A program made the position numbers and the translations under genes. A stretch of DNA of 64,000 bases, taken from assembly GCA_914767885.1 (NCBI GenBank), contig CAJZBQ010000025.1, positions 186,001 through 250,000 of the forward strand. The letters run 5' to 3'. The stretch is from Blepharisma stoltei (Eukaryota > Ciliophora > Heterotrichea > Heterotrichida > Blepharismidae). The notes under the pieces are model-generated. The model had not been told where the DNA came from. It saw only the letters and a program-made list of their open reading frames with translations, and made no database searches. Positions within the stretch are counted from its first letter, which is position 1, and every line of letters begins with the position of its first letter. This document shows positions 23,401 to 36,400 of this stretch, one piece after another.

Positions 23401-26400
23401 GTATTACCTGAATTATTTAAAACTGAACAGTTTTGTAATGAAATGAGACTACTATCTGATAAAATTGATGCAAAAGAGCCAGCACCGTTATGCGAAATTT
23501 CTGTATTGATTAGATAAGAATAGGATTTATCTGAATTTAGAATTGAAACAGCTGATCCTCTATAGTCGCATTTATTTTCGGAAAATACGGAATTGTTGAA
23601 GATAAAAATAGAACTCTGGTCCACTGCAAGTCCTCCACCATCGATTTTTGAAGTGTTTTCAACAATAGTACAATTATTGCAGGTTATATTTGAAGAACCT
23701 GAAATATATATAGCTCCTCCATCAGAGGTTGCTGAGTTTTCTTTAAAAGCTGTGCTTTCTAAATTAACAATTGACTCATATTAATATAAATAAAACGGCA
23801 TTTGGCTCGAGTGATATTAGTTCTGCGAATTTCTTTCCCTCATGGAATTTATTTATAGGGTTCAGTTTGCATTGCCATGCCAGCTCAGAAGATAAGATGA
23901 GAGAGGCAACACTACCTGTGAGGCTGGTAGAAGTTATAGACATTTACCTCTATTTACTTAGAAGTGGCATAGGAAATTTCCTGTGGCATCAGCAGTTTAA
24001 CTCCTATTAGGGTGCAGCTTGTAATCTCTTGCAGATCTAGACGATTCTAAATAATTTAAGTTTAAGACTCATCTTTAATAATTACAGCTCCTCCCTTTGT
24101 AGCTGAATTTTTATAAAAATATGAATATTCATCAATTCAGTTGCCTTTAGCTATGATAATAGCATTATAGGTATTATTATAAAAGTATAGATATGAGGTG
24201 TATAAATGGGTAACATCAGAATTTCCATTTATATATAAAATATTGTCGCCTCTGTTTGAAATTATTTTGCTATTTGAAAAATGTGTTTCAGCAGGGGCTG
24301 GGTGGTCTAGGTTTAAAATTGTAGCGTAGCTAGCAGAATTTGAATCAAAAATGCATGAGTTGATAGAAAGTATCCCAGATATCATCCTTGCATATATTGA
24401 AGTCGCTTTATTATTGATGAAGGTTGAATGAATAATTTGGCTTGATGAATCTAAGTTAATTGATTTATCAATAAAAATTATATATTTTCCTCCCTTGTTG
24501 TTTGAAACAGTCATTCCACTTATGCTCACCAAAACAGTTGATTGAGTTTTCTTATTATTAATATTTAAAGTCTCCAGCACAGTAGAGCTTAACAGCCCTT
24601 TATGAAACTATGTTTCGGCACCAAATGGCCTATACTTCATATGGCCCCATTTCTAAAAAAACAAACAGCTGAACCAGCTGCCAAAGCTGCTACCTAGTCT
24701 CGTCCTTGCCTGACTAGCTTCTGCACCTATTCCGCCTGTCACCTTCCTCAGGCGTGCAGAGTGAAAAACCACAAATCTCTTGAATGCACTTGGAGCAACT
24801 TCCTCGCCCTCTACAACTAGAAGCTAAACCTTTATTGCTGTGCAGAAGTTCTCAAGATAAAACCAATAAAACTCCATATATTACTCTCAAACGGAATGCC
24901 ATTTTATTTATATTGATTTAGTTTCAGACGAAGAAATAGAGACATGCACCAGCTTTGGACTATTATTTTTTATTTCGCAATTTTTCAGCGAAATAGTTGA
25001 CTTAATTTTTTCTTTCCCTAACTCCCCACCTCCGTAAGTGAACAAAAACCATTAGAAAAATCTCTATTTTTTGCCCAAAAACCCACCCTCTGTGAGCTAA
25101 CAAAAATTTTTTTATGGAAAAAATTTTGATATATAAGTGATAATTAGTATAATGAAATCTAGAGCTAATTCTGTTTAATTTTAAACAAATTGCTCTTTAA
25201 AACATAAAATTTATAAATTAAATTAATATTTACTTTCCAATTTTTGCGAATTAGGATTTTTTTAAATTTCAAAAAACAATTTTCTATAAAATTTCTATAT
25301 AATTTTTTTAAAAAAAATTAAATTAACCCCCGAGTGAACAAAATTTTTTTGTTCACTCACAGAGGGGGGAGTAAGAAAACTAGAGTACTGTAAAGAGAGT
25401 TGGATACTGAATCAACAGTGCAGTTTTCTAGCATGATGTTTTGGACAGAGTTTGCATATATAGAAGTTTCACCACCAAGAAAGCTACAGTTAACCAGCTT
25501 AAAATCACTTATAGAAGCTAAAGAGCTCAATTTTACAACTGACGTGCCAACACTGTTATAAAAATAATTATTTTCAAATGTCAAATTCTTTAACAAAAGT
25601 GCAGAGGACATAATTGCCTCCAAAGCAATAGAATTCCCGCTTGATTTATTCTCAGAAAACACAGAATTTTGAACTAATGTTTCATTTATACAGCTTGATA
25701 AGACTAGTCCTGCATTATTGCTAGTGCAATAACTACCATAAATTGTATTGTAATCAAAAATAAAATTGTTTGAATTTGTTGTTGCTATAACCGATGAACA
25801 GCTAGGGAAATTATACGATAGGGTGCTGTTTATATAAAGATTACTCAAACTTTTGAGATAATTGATAGTCACAGTGTTTGCGTCTTCGTTTAGATTGTCC
25901 CCATTCTCATTTCAATTCGAATTCATAATATAAAGATTCGGTAGATTGTATAGAGAAATTTGTGATCCTCCAAATGTGTTTTTTATGAAATCCAAGTCCT
26001 TCAAAGTTATAGGCATATCCTGCAAATTGCACGATATGGGCTGAGGATGGAAGTCAAAAACTTCCCCATTGGTTCGACCAATCCATTTTGGCCGAACCGA
26101 GTGGGAAGTTTTGGCTTCTATCCTTAGCCCATATCGGGCTATTTACAGGATATGCCTATATGTTCCTGGGAGGAAAATCTACTATTATTTTTTTACCAGA
26201 GTCTAATGTAATGACTCTTGAATCTCCACTGATGAACTCTTTATTCAGATTTCCTTTATATGAGATGCTAATAATCCCATCATCTTCAGAGAAGTTGTTA
26301 AGAAATGTGCAGTTATTTATTAAGATATTTTGGAGATCGTTATTATATTGAGCTATTAAAGCTAATATCTTGATAGAGCTGTTATTTTTGAAAAGCAGAT

Positions 26401-29323
26401 TTTCGAATCGAATGTTAATTAAATTTTCATATATCGGCTTCTTATTGCTATCGATTATTTGAGGCATGTCCATTTGATACTGATTGATATAGAAAAAAGT
26501 ATCATAATTAAAATTGTATTGTAATACTAAATTTAAGAGAGTTAAATTCAAAATTTGGTGGAGAGTGAACATTCCCTTTGTTGAATCTTCAGGATCATAA
26601 TTAAAATATGGCATCTTCGTCTGGGCATGGCCTCCCGGCCATGCAGCCTCGACTCATATTTTAATTATATCCGGCAAGGTTTTACCATTCTAGAGATGGA
26701 CGGCAATGCTATAGGTAAGCAATTCTGGTTGTGTGCAGAGCCTATTCTCAGGGTGGATTTTTCCTCGTGGGGAAGGAGGGCACGGAGTTGGAAAGGGGAA
26801 GCTCAGCAGAGTCCGTTAGGACCAATCGGGCAACTCCCTTGCGTGAAACTGGGCGTTACGTCCCAGGCTACGTGCTTTTCCTTTTTGCCGACAGCTGTTC
26901 AGAAAAATCCATTTTTTGGGTTTTTCGGAAAAAGCAACCCATGTAACAAGCAAGTAGCTCATTCATGAGCCGTCGAAGCCGGAACACTTTCCCGAGAAGC
27001 ACCTTGGTGATCAAAGCCGATGCGACGGAGGCGAGTGGCTGTACCTGGGGGTTGTCATCCCCGTAGTGGACGTTAAGCGTATAAATTTTTATAAGATAAG
27101 ATAAGAATCTTCAGGATCAATATTGTTCACCAAATTATTCTCAAACGTAATATTATCCATTTCTACATAATTTATTTTGTTGAGCACCATAAATCCAGAT
27201 AAGTCGATATCATCATTAATTTCATATCCATTGTTAAGCGAAGAAACCGAACTATTTTTAAAATGTATCTCTCCACAATAATTTGAGTTGCAAGAATTTG
27301 ATAAAATGATTCCACTTTGTGGTTTGCTCATGATATTGTAAAAATCTACTGAATTCATATTCAAAATTCCTCCATTTAGAGTAATAATTGAGTTGTATTG
27401 TTGTCTGAAGTTCTTAATCTCAACATTCTAAAATAAAAATTACATTTAAATGTAAAATTGCATTTGATCCAATTATAAAGAAGTTGGTGCTTTGAAATTT
27501 ATCACAAGTAGATTGAGGGACATAAGAATTAGAATCTAAAGTATTCCCATGATCATCATAAATTTCTCCACCACTCTCAGTTGTTTTCTTACAATAATCA
27601 CAGTCAGAACAATAAGGACTAAACTTTGTGCTCCCATCAAATATGATGTTTTCGAAAGTTACATCAGTTAAAACGTCAAGTGTTATTGGGTTAGTATCGA
27701 CTACAAGAGTGACTTTCTCATCATCATCTAAACATCCAGTATGATTATAAATTGAGCAATATAAAGGTTTTACAGTAATTTTAATCAGCTTATTTGTTTT
27801 CCGGTATAAAGGTCTAGAAGCAGTTGCATCATATAAATAGTCATCATCCACAACCAACGTTAAATTATGTGTACCTTTCATTAAGTAAACAACTGAATAT
27901 TTCCATGCTAATTGTGACAGCCCATAAGACAGCGAATTATAAGGATATTCAATTGAGCCATCTCCTTGAGCAACGTTGTCAGCACTTATAAAACTCTCGT
28001 CTTGGACTTCTGCAGTACTTCCATCAGCAACTGGGACACACATTAGCGTTTGGAGTTTTGAATAAGCATAAAGTGTAAAATATCTTGGACAAGTGTGTCT
28101 AGAGATAGCCATTTCCAAATGTTGACATTTTGTTATTATGGTCAACTGTCTACACAATATCCATAAAGCTGTATGCTATTACAGTAAATGCACAATTTTG
28201 GGTTTACAGAGACACATAATAAGCATTTTGGATCATTGCAAAGTGGCCAATAGCATTGAAAATAGTGATAAAAGCAGTCTTCATAATTACAGGAGCTATT
28301 GCAAACAAAATTAAAAAGATTGTAATCTAATTCGCAGCCATGATTTTTATAACAAGAGTTAGGAGAATTGACTGGGTAATTAAAGTCGAGCATAGCAATT
28401 TGAGCATAATTCGATGCTCTCAAGATTGACATATTTGAGCAGAGAGGGTCAAAATCACAATCTAAAACAAGACACTCTGGCTTGCAACGCCCAAGTTCGG
28501 ATAGAAGGCAGCCTGAAGCGCATGACTTGCAGTCATTTCCGTCAAATCCACAGGCTTCATTATTGCATTCGACATTGCAAACTCCATCATTTATCATAGT
28601 ATTAAAACAATTAATAGCGCAATCTCCACATGAATGATTATCATAGTTGCAGGACTTAGCTGAGCACGCAGAATCACATTTTGAGTTTTCTAATAGGTCT
28701 GGATAGCATCCTGGAGCACATAAACAGTCACCGTTATCATAAAAGCAGCTAACTGTATTACATTCGGGATCGCACTGATAGTTTACCAATAAACCCCCAT
28801 TGCATCCAGGGCTACATGATGAATCTCAGCAATCTCCACCGTCATATTGGCAAAAGAAGTTCATGCAGGCCCAATCACAGACTCCATTAGCCATCATGGA
28901 GCGTTCACATCCTTGGTTGCATTCCTATATAAAACTTACACAGAAATAATTATTAAAATTGCACAAATAATTATTGCATTCTGAGTGACAGACTGAATCT
29001 TGAAGAAATTCTAATGTGCAGCCATTTGAGCAGTAACCACAATCTCCATGATCAAAACCACAGTAAGCCGAATTGCATGAGGAATCACAGACTTCGTTGC
29101 TTTTTAAGGCACAGCCAGTTGTATCAGAACAATAAGATTCGCAGTCTCCTCCGTCGAAATCACAGCCTTTGTTCATACAACTGAGGTCGCATCGCCCATC
29201 TCCAATCTAATTAAAATTTACTGAAGAGGATGGACAATCTAGAGAGCACAAAGCCAAAGCACCTGAAAGTGAGAAAATACCGAGCAGAACAGTTTTGAAG
29301 CTAAAAAATTGACTTTCTGTCAT
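20406..29323 (-). CDS. Giant LNR/beta-helix/multi-pass membrane protein, copy A
   Basis: Domains in order: signal peptide (MTESQFFSFKTVLLGIFSLS); about 15 Cys-rich Notch/LNR-like units (CDFDGGDC, CGFDHGDC, CGFDGNDC); a long region of parallel beta-helix/PMP-like repeats with GGAIY, GGALYL and short N/S-rich strands; a GCC2/GCC3-like Cys-rich module (SCQICAYGTYNLAAGDPC); then several membrane segments (LIMLGMTALALIIVLIM, MFMALLPLLLAILTMIF, ILIICCSVFL) and an acidic, Lys-rich tail ending ELEKEMED. Length after removal of inserts is about 2,390 residues. Introns: 29207-29221, 28925-28939 (15 nt) and 27428-27443 (16 nt). TGA is Trp at AIQWYLSQ and IKCWNYEH. Inserts: two family-1 retroposons, one family-2 retroposon, one MITE, a foldback and a 53-bp block. 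A surface receptor or adhesion role is inference. Confidence 0.82.
23773..24080 (+). mobile_element. SINE-like retroposon family 1 (short, diverged), in copy A
   Basis: Flanked by GACTCATATTAATA (23773-23786) and GACTCATCTTTAATA (24066-24080), a decayed TSD. It starts TAAATAAAACGGCATTTGG. Removing it gives GGAVIIKDESIVNLESTAF in frame. It is shorter than other copies and its middle differs. Confidence 0.75.
24590..24917 (-). mobile_element. SINE-like retroposon family 1, reverse copy
   Basis: Read on the minus strand it starts ATAAATAAAATGGCATTCCG and continues with the family-1 segments CTTCTGCACAGCAATAA and TGAGGAAGGTGACAGGCGGA. It splits copy A between SSSETKS and STVLETLNINN. No clear target-site duplication seen, so ends are approximate. 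Confidence 0.65.
25021..25373 (-). mobile_element. MITE family a, in copy A
   Basis: Reverse copy of family a, bounded by TA at 25019-25020 and 25372-25373. Removal gives TLVFLGKEKIKSTISLKNC, matching TLIFYGRNWINSTISFKNC of the paralogue. Confidence 0.85.
26008..26160. mobile_element. Foldback element (about 150 bp), in copy A
   Basis: The ends TATAGGCATATCCTG and CAGGATATGCCTATA are inverted, and the inverted repeat continues with small differences through GATATGGGCT and CTTCCCC almost to the centre. Excising 151 bp between the flanking TA pairs (26008-26009 kept) restores PPRNITLKDLDF in frame. No poly-C end, so it is unrelated to the MITE families here. Confidence 0.8.
26583..27119 (+). 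mobile_element. SINE-like retroposon family 2 with 15-bp TSD, in copy A
   Basis: The perfect repeat GAATCTTCAGGATCA lies at 26583-26597 and 27105-27119. The element begins TAATTAAAATATGGCATC and ends in a (GATAA)n-type tail. It is antisense to the gene. Removing it with one repeat copy gives IDPEDSTKGMFTLHQ in frame. The repeat has no TA. Confidence 0.88.
27428..27443 (-). other. 16-nt spliceosomal intron
   Basis: GTAATTTTTATTTTAG on the minus strand; leads into NVEIKNFRQQYNS. Position conserved in the paralogue (37628-37643). Confidence 0.85.
28098..28150. other. Short IES-like insert (about 53 bp)
   Basis: The paralogue reads YGFCIDNCPRYYTN without a break; here YGYCVD and TCPRYFTLYAYS are separated by about 53 bp that contain a stop. 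A TAGACA repeat lies at both ends, but TA-to-TA cutting does not restore the frame exactly, so the boundary is uncertain. Confidence 0.5.
28925..28939 (-). other. 15-nt spliceosomal intron
   Basis: GTAAGTTTTATATAG on the minus strand; joins NNYFC to ECNQGCERS. Position conserved in the paralogue (39759-39773). Confidence 0.85.
29207..29221 (-). other. 15-nt spliceosomal intron
   Basis: GTAAATTTTAATTAG on the minus strand; joins CPSSS to IGDGRCDLSC. The paralogue has an intron at the same place (40041-40055). Confidence 0.85.
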
Positions 29324-30481
29324 AATTTGAGAAATTATTATAATCCTATTATGGTGGTAACCTAAATATCTGGTTATAAAAAAATAACTGCAAAATAAAA
29401 CGGAGTATTAAGACTAGAATTTCGCTTGTCAATGATTAACTTATTATCAGTAATGCATGCTTTGTTTAATAAATTACTAATTAAAATAATTTGAATATAT
29501 AAGATAATAAGCAAAATATAATGGATACAAACAGTTTAATTTAGAAGGTAAGGCTTAAAAATCGAAATTTAATTTTATGATCTCATATTACCATATGGCT
29601 GTCTGAGGAAATAAAAAATTAAATTTCTATAGTGTTTTTTTTTATTTTTGTATCAACATCATATTTGAAAAAGCTTTTTGATAAGGTAGACTCAATTTAT
29701 CCTAGATCTTTATATATCTAAAGGCTTTTAACACATATAATTTCAAAAAATAAAAGTGTCAGTATATAGTGTAATTCAAAAAAATTCTTACTATGCTGGT
29801 ATATAGTAAAAAATTAAAAAGTATATTAATAAAATAGTTTTATTTTAAATTTTTATGCATTTTAAATATATATTAATTTGGCTATGATTTCAAAGCGATA
29901 ATTTAAAGTAAATTTTGTTTTATTCTAAAAATTGATTTTAATGAATTGCTTTGAATAATATGCATATAATTATTTTAAAAGTATTTGATGTCATATCTAA
30001 TATAGCAAATAAAAATATTTTGCCAGTAATTGAAAGAGTTAAAGATCAAATTCAAGGAATAAAAAATCTGCATTTTAAATTATAATTAAAAATTCATTTA
30101 GATCTTTTATTTGTGCGTGTATGATTAAATTCTGGAGTTATAATTTTTTTTATTATAATTCTGTTAAAAATTTTTTATCAGCCCATGGAAACCGAGATAT
30201 TAAATGATCCCAGTTTCAATTATAGCATATTTAGGTTTACATGGCTAATACATAGCTAACATATATGAGATAATTTGATTTCATTATTTGTATATCAATA
30301 AAGTATTTATACCATAGAAAAAGAGCTTTTTATTGCTCTTACTCAATATATATCTCATTTTCTATCACAATTCAAACAATTTTATATTTCATTTGAATCA
30401 AATTCTCACATAATTTTTGAAATTTTTAAAATCCATCTTTTTATTAAAATGTTTTACAAATTATTTTTGCTAGTCAAAATC
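29324..30481. other. AT-rich intergenic region between the two giant genes
   Basis: No open frame of note and no recognisable RNA gene. Contains long A/T runs only. It should hold the promoter of copy A and the 3' end of copy B, but no specific signal can be named. Confidence 0.5.
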
Positions 30482-33400
30482 CTACTCAATTTCTTTTAAA
30501 GTAGGAGACCTCACTAGTTTTGGCTTTGAAGGTTTATCTGCTTCTTGTGGAATTGTTAAGCTGTCTTTATCGATACAATTTTCATATTCTGCGCTGCTTC
30601 CAGCTATTGATGCCTCTGGAGAATTATGAATTTGCTTGATTTTTAATTTTCGTCAATTCTTTAAGTCTTCCCCTTTTTGAATTTCATTTAGATTTGCATT
30701 TTTTTCTAAATCTAGCTCATTTTCAGTTATATTAATAGATGAGAGGTTTTTGAGCCATTCTTCCATTCTTGTCCCATGCATTAAAACCCTTAGCCATCTA
30801 AATTTTGAGTACAAAATTCAGAGTCCTATTCCAGTCATACTTGACATTCATTGTGCCATAAAAAATAGGTTAATTGAAACAATGATAACAAAAAGAATCA
30901 CTCTTGATGAGTATGCCAATTCTTCAGTTAAATAGTATAAGCCACAATAAATAGTGATCCCCGACACTAATATAGATTTTTTTTCTAGAGAATTAAGCTG
31001 CTCTGTTTTATAAGGCGTAATTCTTTGATGGAAGAAAAAGAACAAAAGCACGAAAAAGAAAACAGTCAAGGCTTGAACTCGAATGGATATTGATCCAAGA
31101 AAAACTGAGCAGCAAATAATAAGAATCTTTCTATAAAGAATTATAAATTCCCAATAATGAGTTTTATCTCTAAAGCCAAGATATAAAAAGCCAAACTGCA
31201 GCTTTAGTTCTATAGTATTTAGGCGATCTCTTTGTAAATGTATATGCCACAAACATAAAGCAGGAATCGCTATGCACCAAATTAAAATACTTGGTAACGC
31301 AACAGTTATAGAATAAAGGGTATGCTCACTATCCCAGCACTGAATTATCAAGTCTGATTTAAGATAATAAGAGCCAGGTTCTATTTCCATGCAGTTAAAA
31401 GCAGAAAAGTTGTACCTCACAAGCGAGGGTTGTATTAAAAATAATTGGACAACTAAAGAACCTATAAATTTATTCTTGAGATATTTTCTATCCTTAACAA
31501 ACAAATAATAAACAGTCCAAAAAATCATAGTTATAAGAGCCAAAAATAAAGGCAGCAAAGCCATAAAGATCAATTTCGAAAAAAATGGTTTTGTTTTTGG
31601 TCCTTGTAAAAAGCAATCGACAGAAAATATCTGATCAGTCATACTCCCTGCAGAATTTTGAATTGCAAATAATTGAAGAACAAGCTGAGGCCAATTTAAA
31701 TTGAATGAAGATGTAATGACGACAAGCTGCAAATAGTTCATAAATATTTTGAAATAAACTGATGTAAGTGATTTCTGTCTATAAGCTAATTTAAAAGAAG
31801 ATATTGTCATAATAACAACAATTGTTAGAGCTAAAGCAGTCATTCCAGTCAATATCAAAGAGTTTATGGTTAAATTCGGACATTTAGAGCAGACATCTTC
31901 TCCATTTCTCGAATAACCTTCCATGCAAGACTGGCACAAATTTCCGTAATAGCCTTTTTTGCAATCTCCTATTGAATTATTTGCACTAATCCCACCAAGG
32001 CATGCATTTGAATTTGGGCATTTCAAAAAATTATCAGTCAAATTACTTACTCTCCAATATCCTGGCTTAGGAAAAATATTATTTTTCCCATAGCATTTAG
32101 CAGATGTTGGGCAATCTTTACAAGGCTCACCTGCAATCAGATTATAAGTCCCAGCCTCACAAATTTGGCAACTCTTAGATGCAGAAACTTCACCAACCTC
32201 GCATTCTCTTACTTCCCTCCTCCGTTAGCGATAAAAAGCATTGTTCACTTAAGAAGGGGTTTTAAAAAATTAATAATATTTTTTCTTAAAGCAAACATTA
32301 ATTTAATTTGTTAAATTTATGTTTTTAAAATTCAACTGTTTAAAATTAAACGGAATTAGCTAGATTTCAATAATAACTATTGCTTAGATCTCAAAATATT
32401 TTTCATAAAAAATTTATTGTTCACCGCTGACGTGGGTTTTTACCCAAAAATGTGATTTTCCAATGGTTTTGTTCGCTAATGGAGAGGGAGTTAGCTTAAA
32501 ATAGAGCGAATCTTCTGAAGTGTTGCTTGAAATAATTGACGAAGAAAAAGAAAATCCTACTGTACTTCCAGGATCTCCACTTACAATGACCTCACTAAAA
32601 TTATAAATCCCTGATAATGCTTGCACTTTAATTTTTCCTGACAAAAAATAATTAGAGCTATCAGTAACTTCTAATTGACAAGTACTTCCATTTTCTGTAA
32701 GAACTGTTTGATTATAATGATCCATTATACCTACAATTAAAGGAGTTGCCAAATATTGTCCTGGAGCTGATGGCACTTGAACTTCAAGCCTTCTTTTATA
32801 GTTTAAAACTTGCAAATTCAAAGGAAATGAAGCTAAATTGTTTCCATATAATGCTGAGTTATTTGAAAATGATAAATTTGATATTATTGGCTGAGAAAAA
32901 TACCATTTCATTGCGCCGCCACTTAAGCATGCTGCATTTTCAAAAAAACCTGAATTTTTAATAGAAATGCTGACTTGAGATGTTGACGTCAAATATAAAG
33001 CTCCACCTTCCCCTTCTGCGCATTGACTATTTGCACCTAAATCACTTGCTGAGTTATTTAAAAATTGGCAGTCATTAATATTGATATTTATATTATTCGA
33101 GTAAATAGATCCTCCATACAGAGATCTGCAATTTTGAAAAACCGAGCTTTCAATATTAGCACTACAATCTGATAAAGTAACAGCTGTCTGGTCAAATTTT
33201 ATAGCACCACCAGTAGATGCCAATAAATTTTTGAATTGAGTACGGATTATTGTTACATTTATACAATCTAAAAAATTCAAAGCTGCACCAATGCTATTAA
33301 GTCCATTGCTAAATTCTGAATCAATTATCTCAATAGATTGAGATTTACTTGATTTAATTGCAGAGCCTTCATATGATTGGATTTTAGTATTAATGATGCT

Positions 33401-36400
33401 AAAAGTGCTGTCAAATATATAAATGATGCCGCCAATCGATGATGAATGGCTACCGATAATAGAAGAATCCTTATACCGACAGAATGCAGGTTGATTTCCA
33501 TTGTGACCATCTCAAGCCTGTCTAATAAAATCTGACAACTCCTACCCCTTTGGTAGAGTCTAAACAGAATTTGACAAATCCATCCCTTTTGTATAGAAGT
33601 GGAGGAGGTTTCAGATTAATCTGTCAAGCTGAAGCCAATCCTACGGTGAGCTAAAAGGATGAATACTCTATAATTTTGCATGTACTTCCAGAGGAGCATT
33701 GAAGAGTCCCACCAGCAAGTGATTTTGTATTTTTAAAATTGCAATTTTCGCACACTAAAGAGCCATCAGTGATTGAGATGCTTCCTCCTGAGCTAATAGA
33801 ATGAGAATTATAAAAATCAGAGTTATATATAAATAAACTTGATTCAATATTTATAGAGATGTCACTTCCACTAGCTCCTGTGTGATTTGAAAATGATGTT
33901 TCAGAAATATTGCAAGTAGAATATATCATAAAAATTCCTGAATTTGTAATGCCGATATTATTAAAAACTGAACAATTGATTAATGAAAAAAAGCCGCTGT
34001 CTGATAATATTGAAGCGAAAGAGCCAGCATTATTATATGAAATTTCTGTGTTAATAAGATAGGAATAGGAAATTTCGGAGTTGAGAATTGAAATGGCTGA
34101 TCCTCTTAGTTCGCATTGATTCTTACTCTTAAAATAAATATCAATTCAATTGTTCTTATTTATATTATTTTTTAGCTTATTAAATAATTTTCTAACTTTC
34201 CTTAAACAATTTTTAAAGAGAGTTAAATTTTTTTAAAAAAAAATTGTATAGAAATTTTATAGTAAAACTTATTTTTTAAAAATCCCAATTCTCAAAAATC
34301 GAAAGGAATATTATTTTAATTTGTAAAATCTGTGTTTTAAAACGCAAGCTGTTTAAAATTAAACAGAATTAGCTGCAGATTTCATTATAATAATTATCAC
34401 ATTTATATAAAAATATTTTTCATAAAAAATTTTTTGTTTACTCACCTAGGGATTTGGGCAAAAACAGAGAGCCTTCCAATGGTTTTTGATCGCTCACGAG
34501 GGAGTAAGGATTTCAAATTAAAGTTCCAAAATTTCATATATTTTTTTGCAAATTTTTATCCTTTGAAAAATCGAGATCAATTCAAAATGCATTTAAATAA
34601 TTTTTTTTAAAAATTTTAAATTGAATTTCGTATAACTTAAGTCATACATTAAAATGCTACACTTTAATACGGCAGTCAAAAACTTAAGACTACGATAAGC
34701 TGGAACGGATCCAAGCTGAGAAGCAAGTGCAACCTCAGCAAATGCGTATCTGGGTAGGTTTTGGCTGCTCTCCTGTAGTTGGAAATGGAGGTGCTTAGCA
34801 ATACTTCGGACCCTTACTGGTAATGACTTGACCTACTGGGCAGTTTGTAATAAAGCGAATAAACCTCCCGTATGGAATGCCTTTGGTGGCTGCATAACCA
34901 ATATTGCTAGTGCCTGTCTTTAATAATATTAATCATAATTCAAGATGGCTCTTGAAAAAATATTAAAACATTGCATATATTATTAATCAAAAGTTTTTGG
35001 TTTATTTTTATAACAAACGAGGAGAGTCAGAAAAAACTGAATTATTGAATATAAAAATAGAATTCTGCTCAATTGCAAGTCCTCCACCATCATGATTAGA
35101 AGTATTGTTAAAAATCGTACATAAATAAAATGGCATTCGGTTCGAGAGAAATTAGCTTTGCTAATTTTCTCTCCCTCATGGAATTTTATTTATGGGGTTG
35201 GGTTTTCTCTCGAGAACTTCTGCACAGCAATAGCTGTTTAACTTTGGGGATAACCAAAGGAACAGCTCCTCAGTGCGCTCAAGATTTCGGAGTTTTACCT
35301 CTCAGCACATCCCCACGGGAGGATGACCCTTAGGCGGAACACGCGCAGGAGCTGAGTCGAGGCAAGGGCGACGGCAACGCGCCGGGTGAGACGTGCGGCG
35401 AAGAAGGGCGAAGTGCAGGTGAAGGCTTGGCCGGTGGGCTAACCATCGCGATTCCAAGATGGCCCGGCGACGTCATCAATTTTTCGCTATAACTCCATTT
35501 TTATGGGGTGCGGCACTAGACACCTTAAATACAGACACTAAGTTAAGTTAAGTTAAAAATCGTACAATTATCGCAAGTTATATTTGAAGCTCCTGACATA
35601 TAAATCGCTCCACCATCAGAGTTTGCAAAATTTTCTTTAAAAACAGTATTTTTCAAGCTGACAGCTGATTTATCTTTAATAATCAATGATCCTCCTTGTA
35701 TTGCTGAATTTTGATAAAAATATGAATATTCATCAATTCATTTTCCTTTAGCTATAATAGCCGCATTATTCGTATTATTATAAAAGTACAGATATGAAGT
35801 AGACAATTGAGTAATATCAGAATTTCCATTTATATACAAAATATTGCTACCTCTATTTGAAATTATTTTGCTATTTGAAAAATGTGTTTCAGCTGGAGTT
35901 GGGTGATCTATGTTTAAAACTGCAGCATAGCTAGCAGAATTTGAATCAAAAATGCATGAGTCTATAGTAAGAATTCCAGATTGCATTCTCGCATATATTG
36001 AAGTTGCTTCATTATTAGTAAAATTGGAATAAATGATTTGGCTTGAAGAGTCTAAAATAATCATTTTATCAATAAAAATAATATTCTTGCCCCCAATATT
36101 GTTTGAGAAAGTCATATCACTCATATATACAGAAATAGATGACACAGTTTCAGTTGAAGTAAAAGAGATATGGCCTAGATCAGGATTATTATTCTTAATT
36201 TCACAGTTTTTAAACGAAATAGTAGAATTTATTCAGTTTCTACCATAAAAAATTAGTGTGCTGTAAAGAGAGCTAGTAACTGAATCTATAATGCAATCTT
36301 CTACTATGAGATTTTGTACAGAATTGGCAGATAATGATGTTTCTCCTCCAATAAAACTGCAGTTTTTAAATATAAAGCTGCTTTTAGATGTAGAAGAGCT

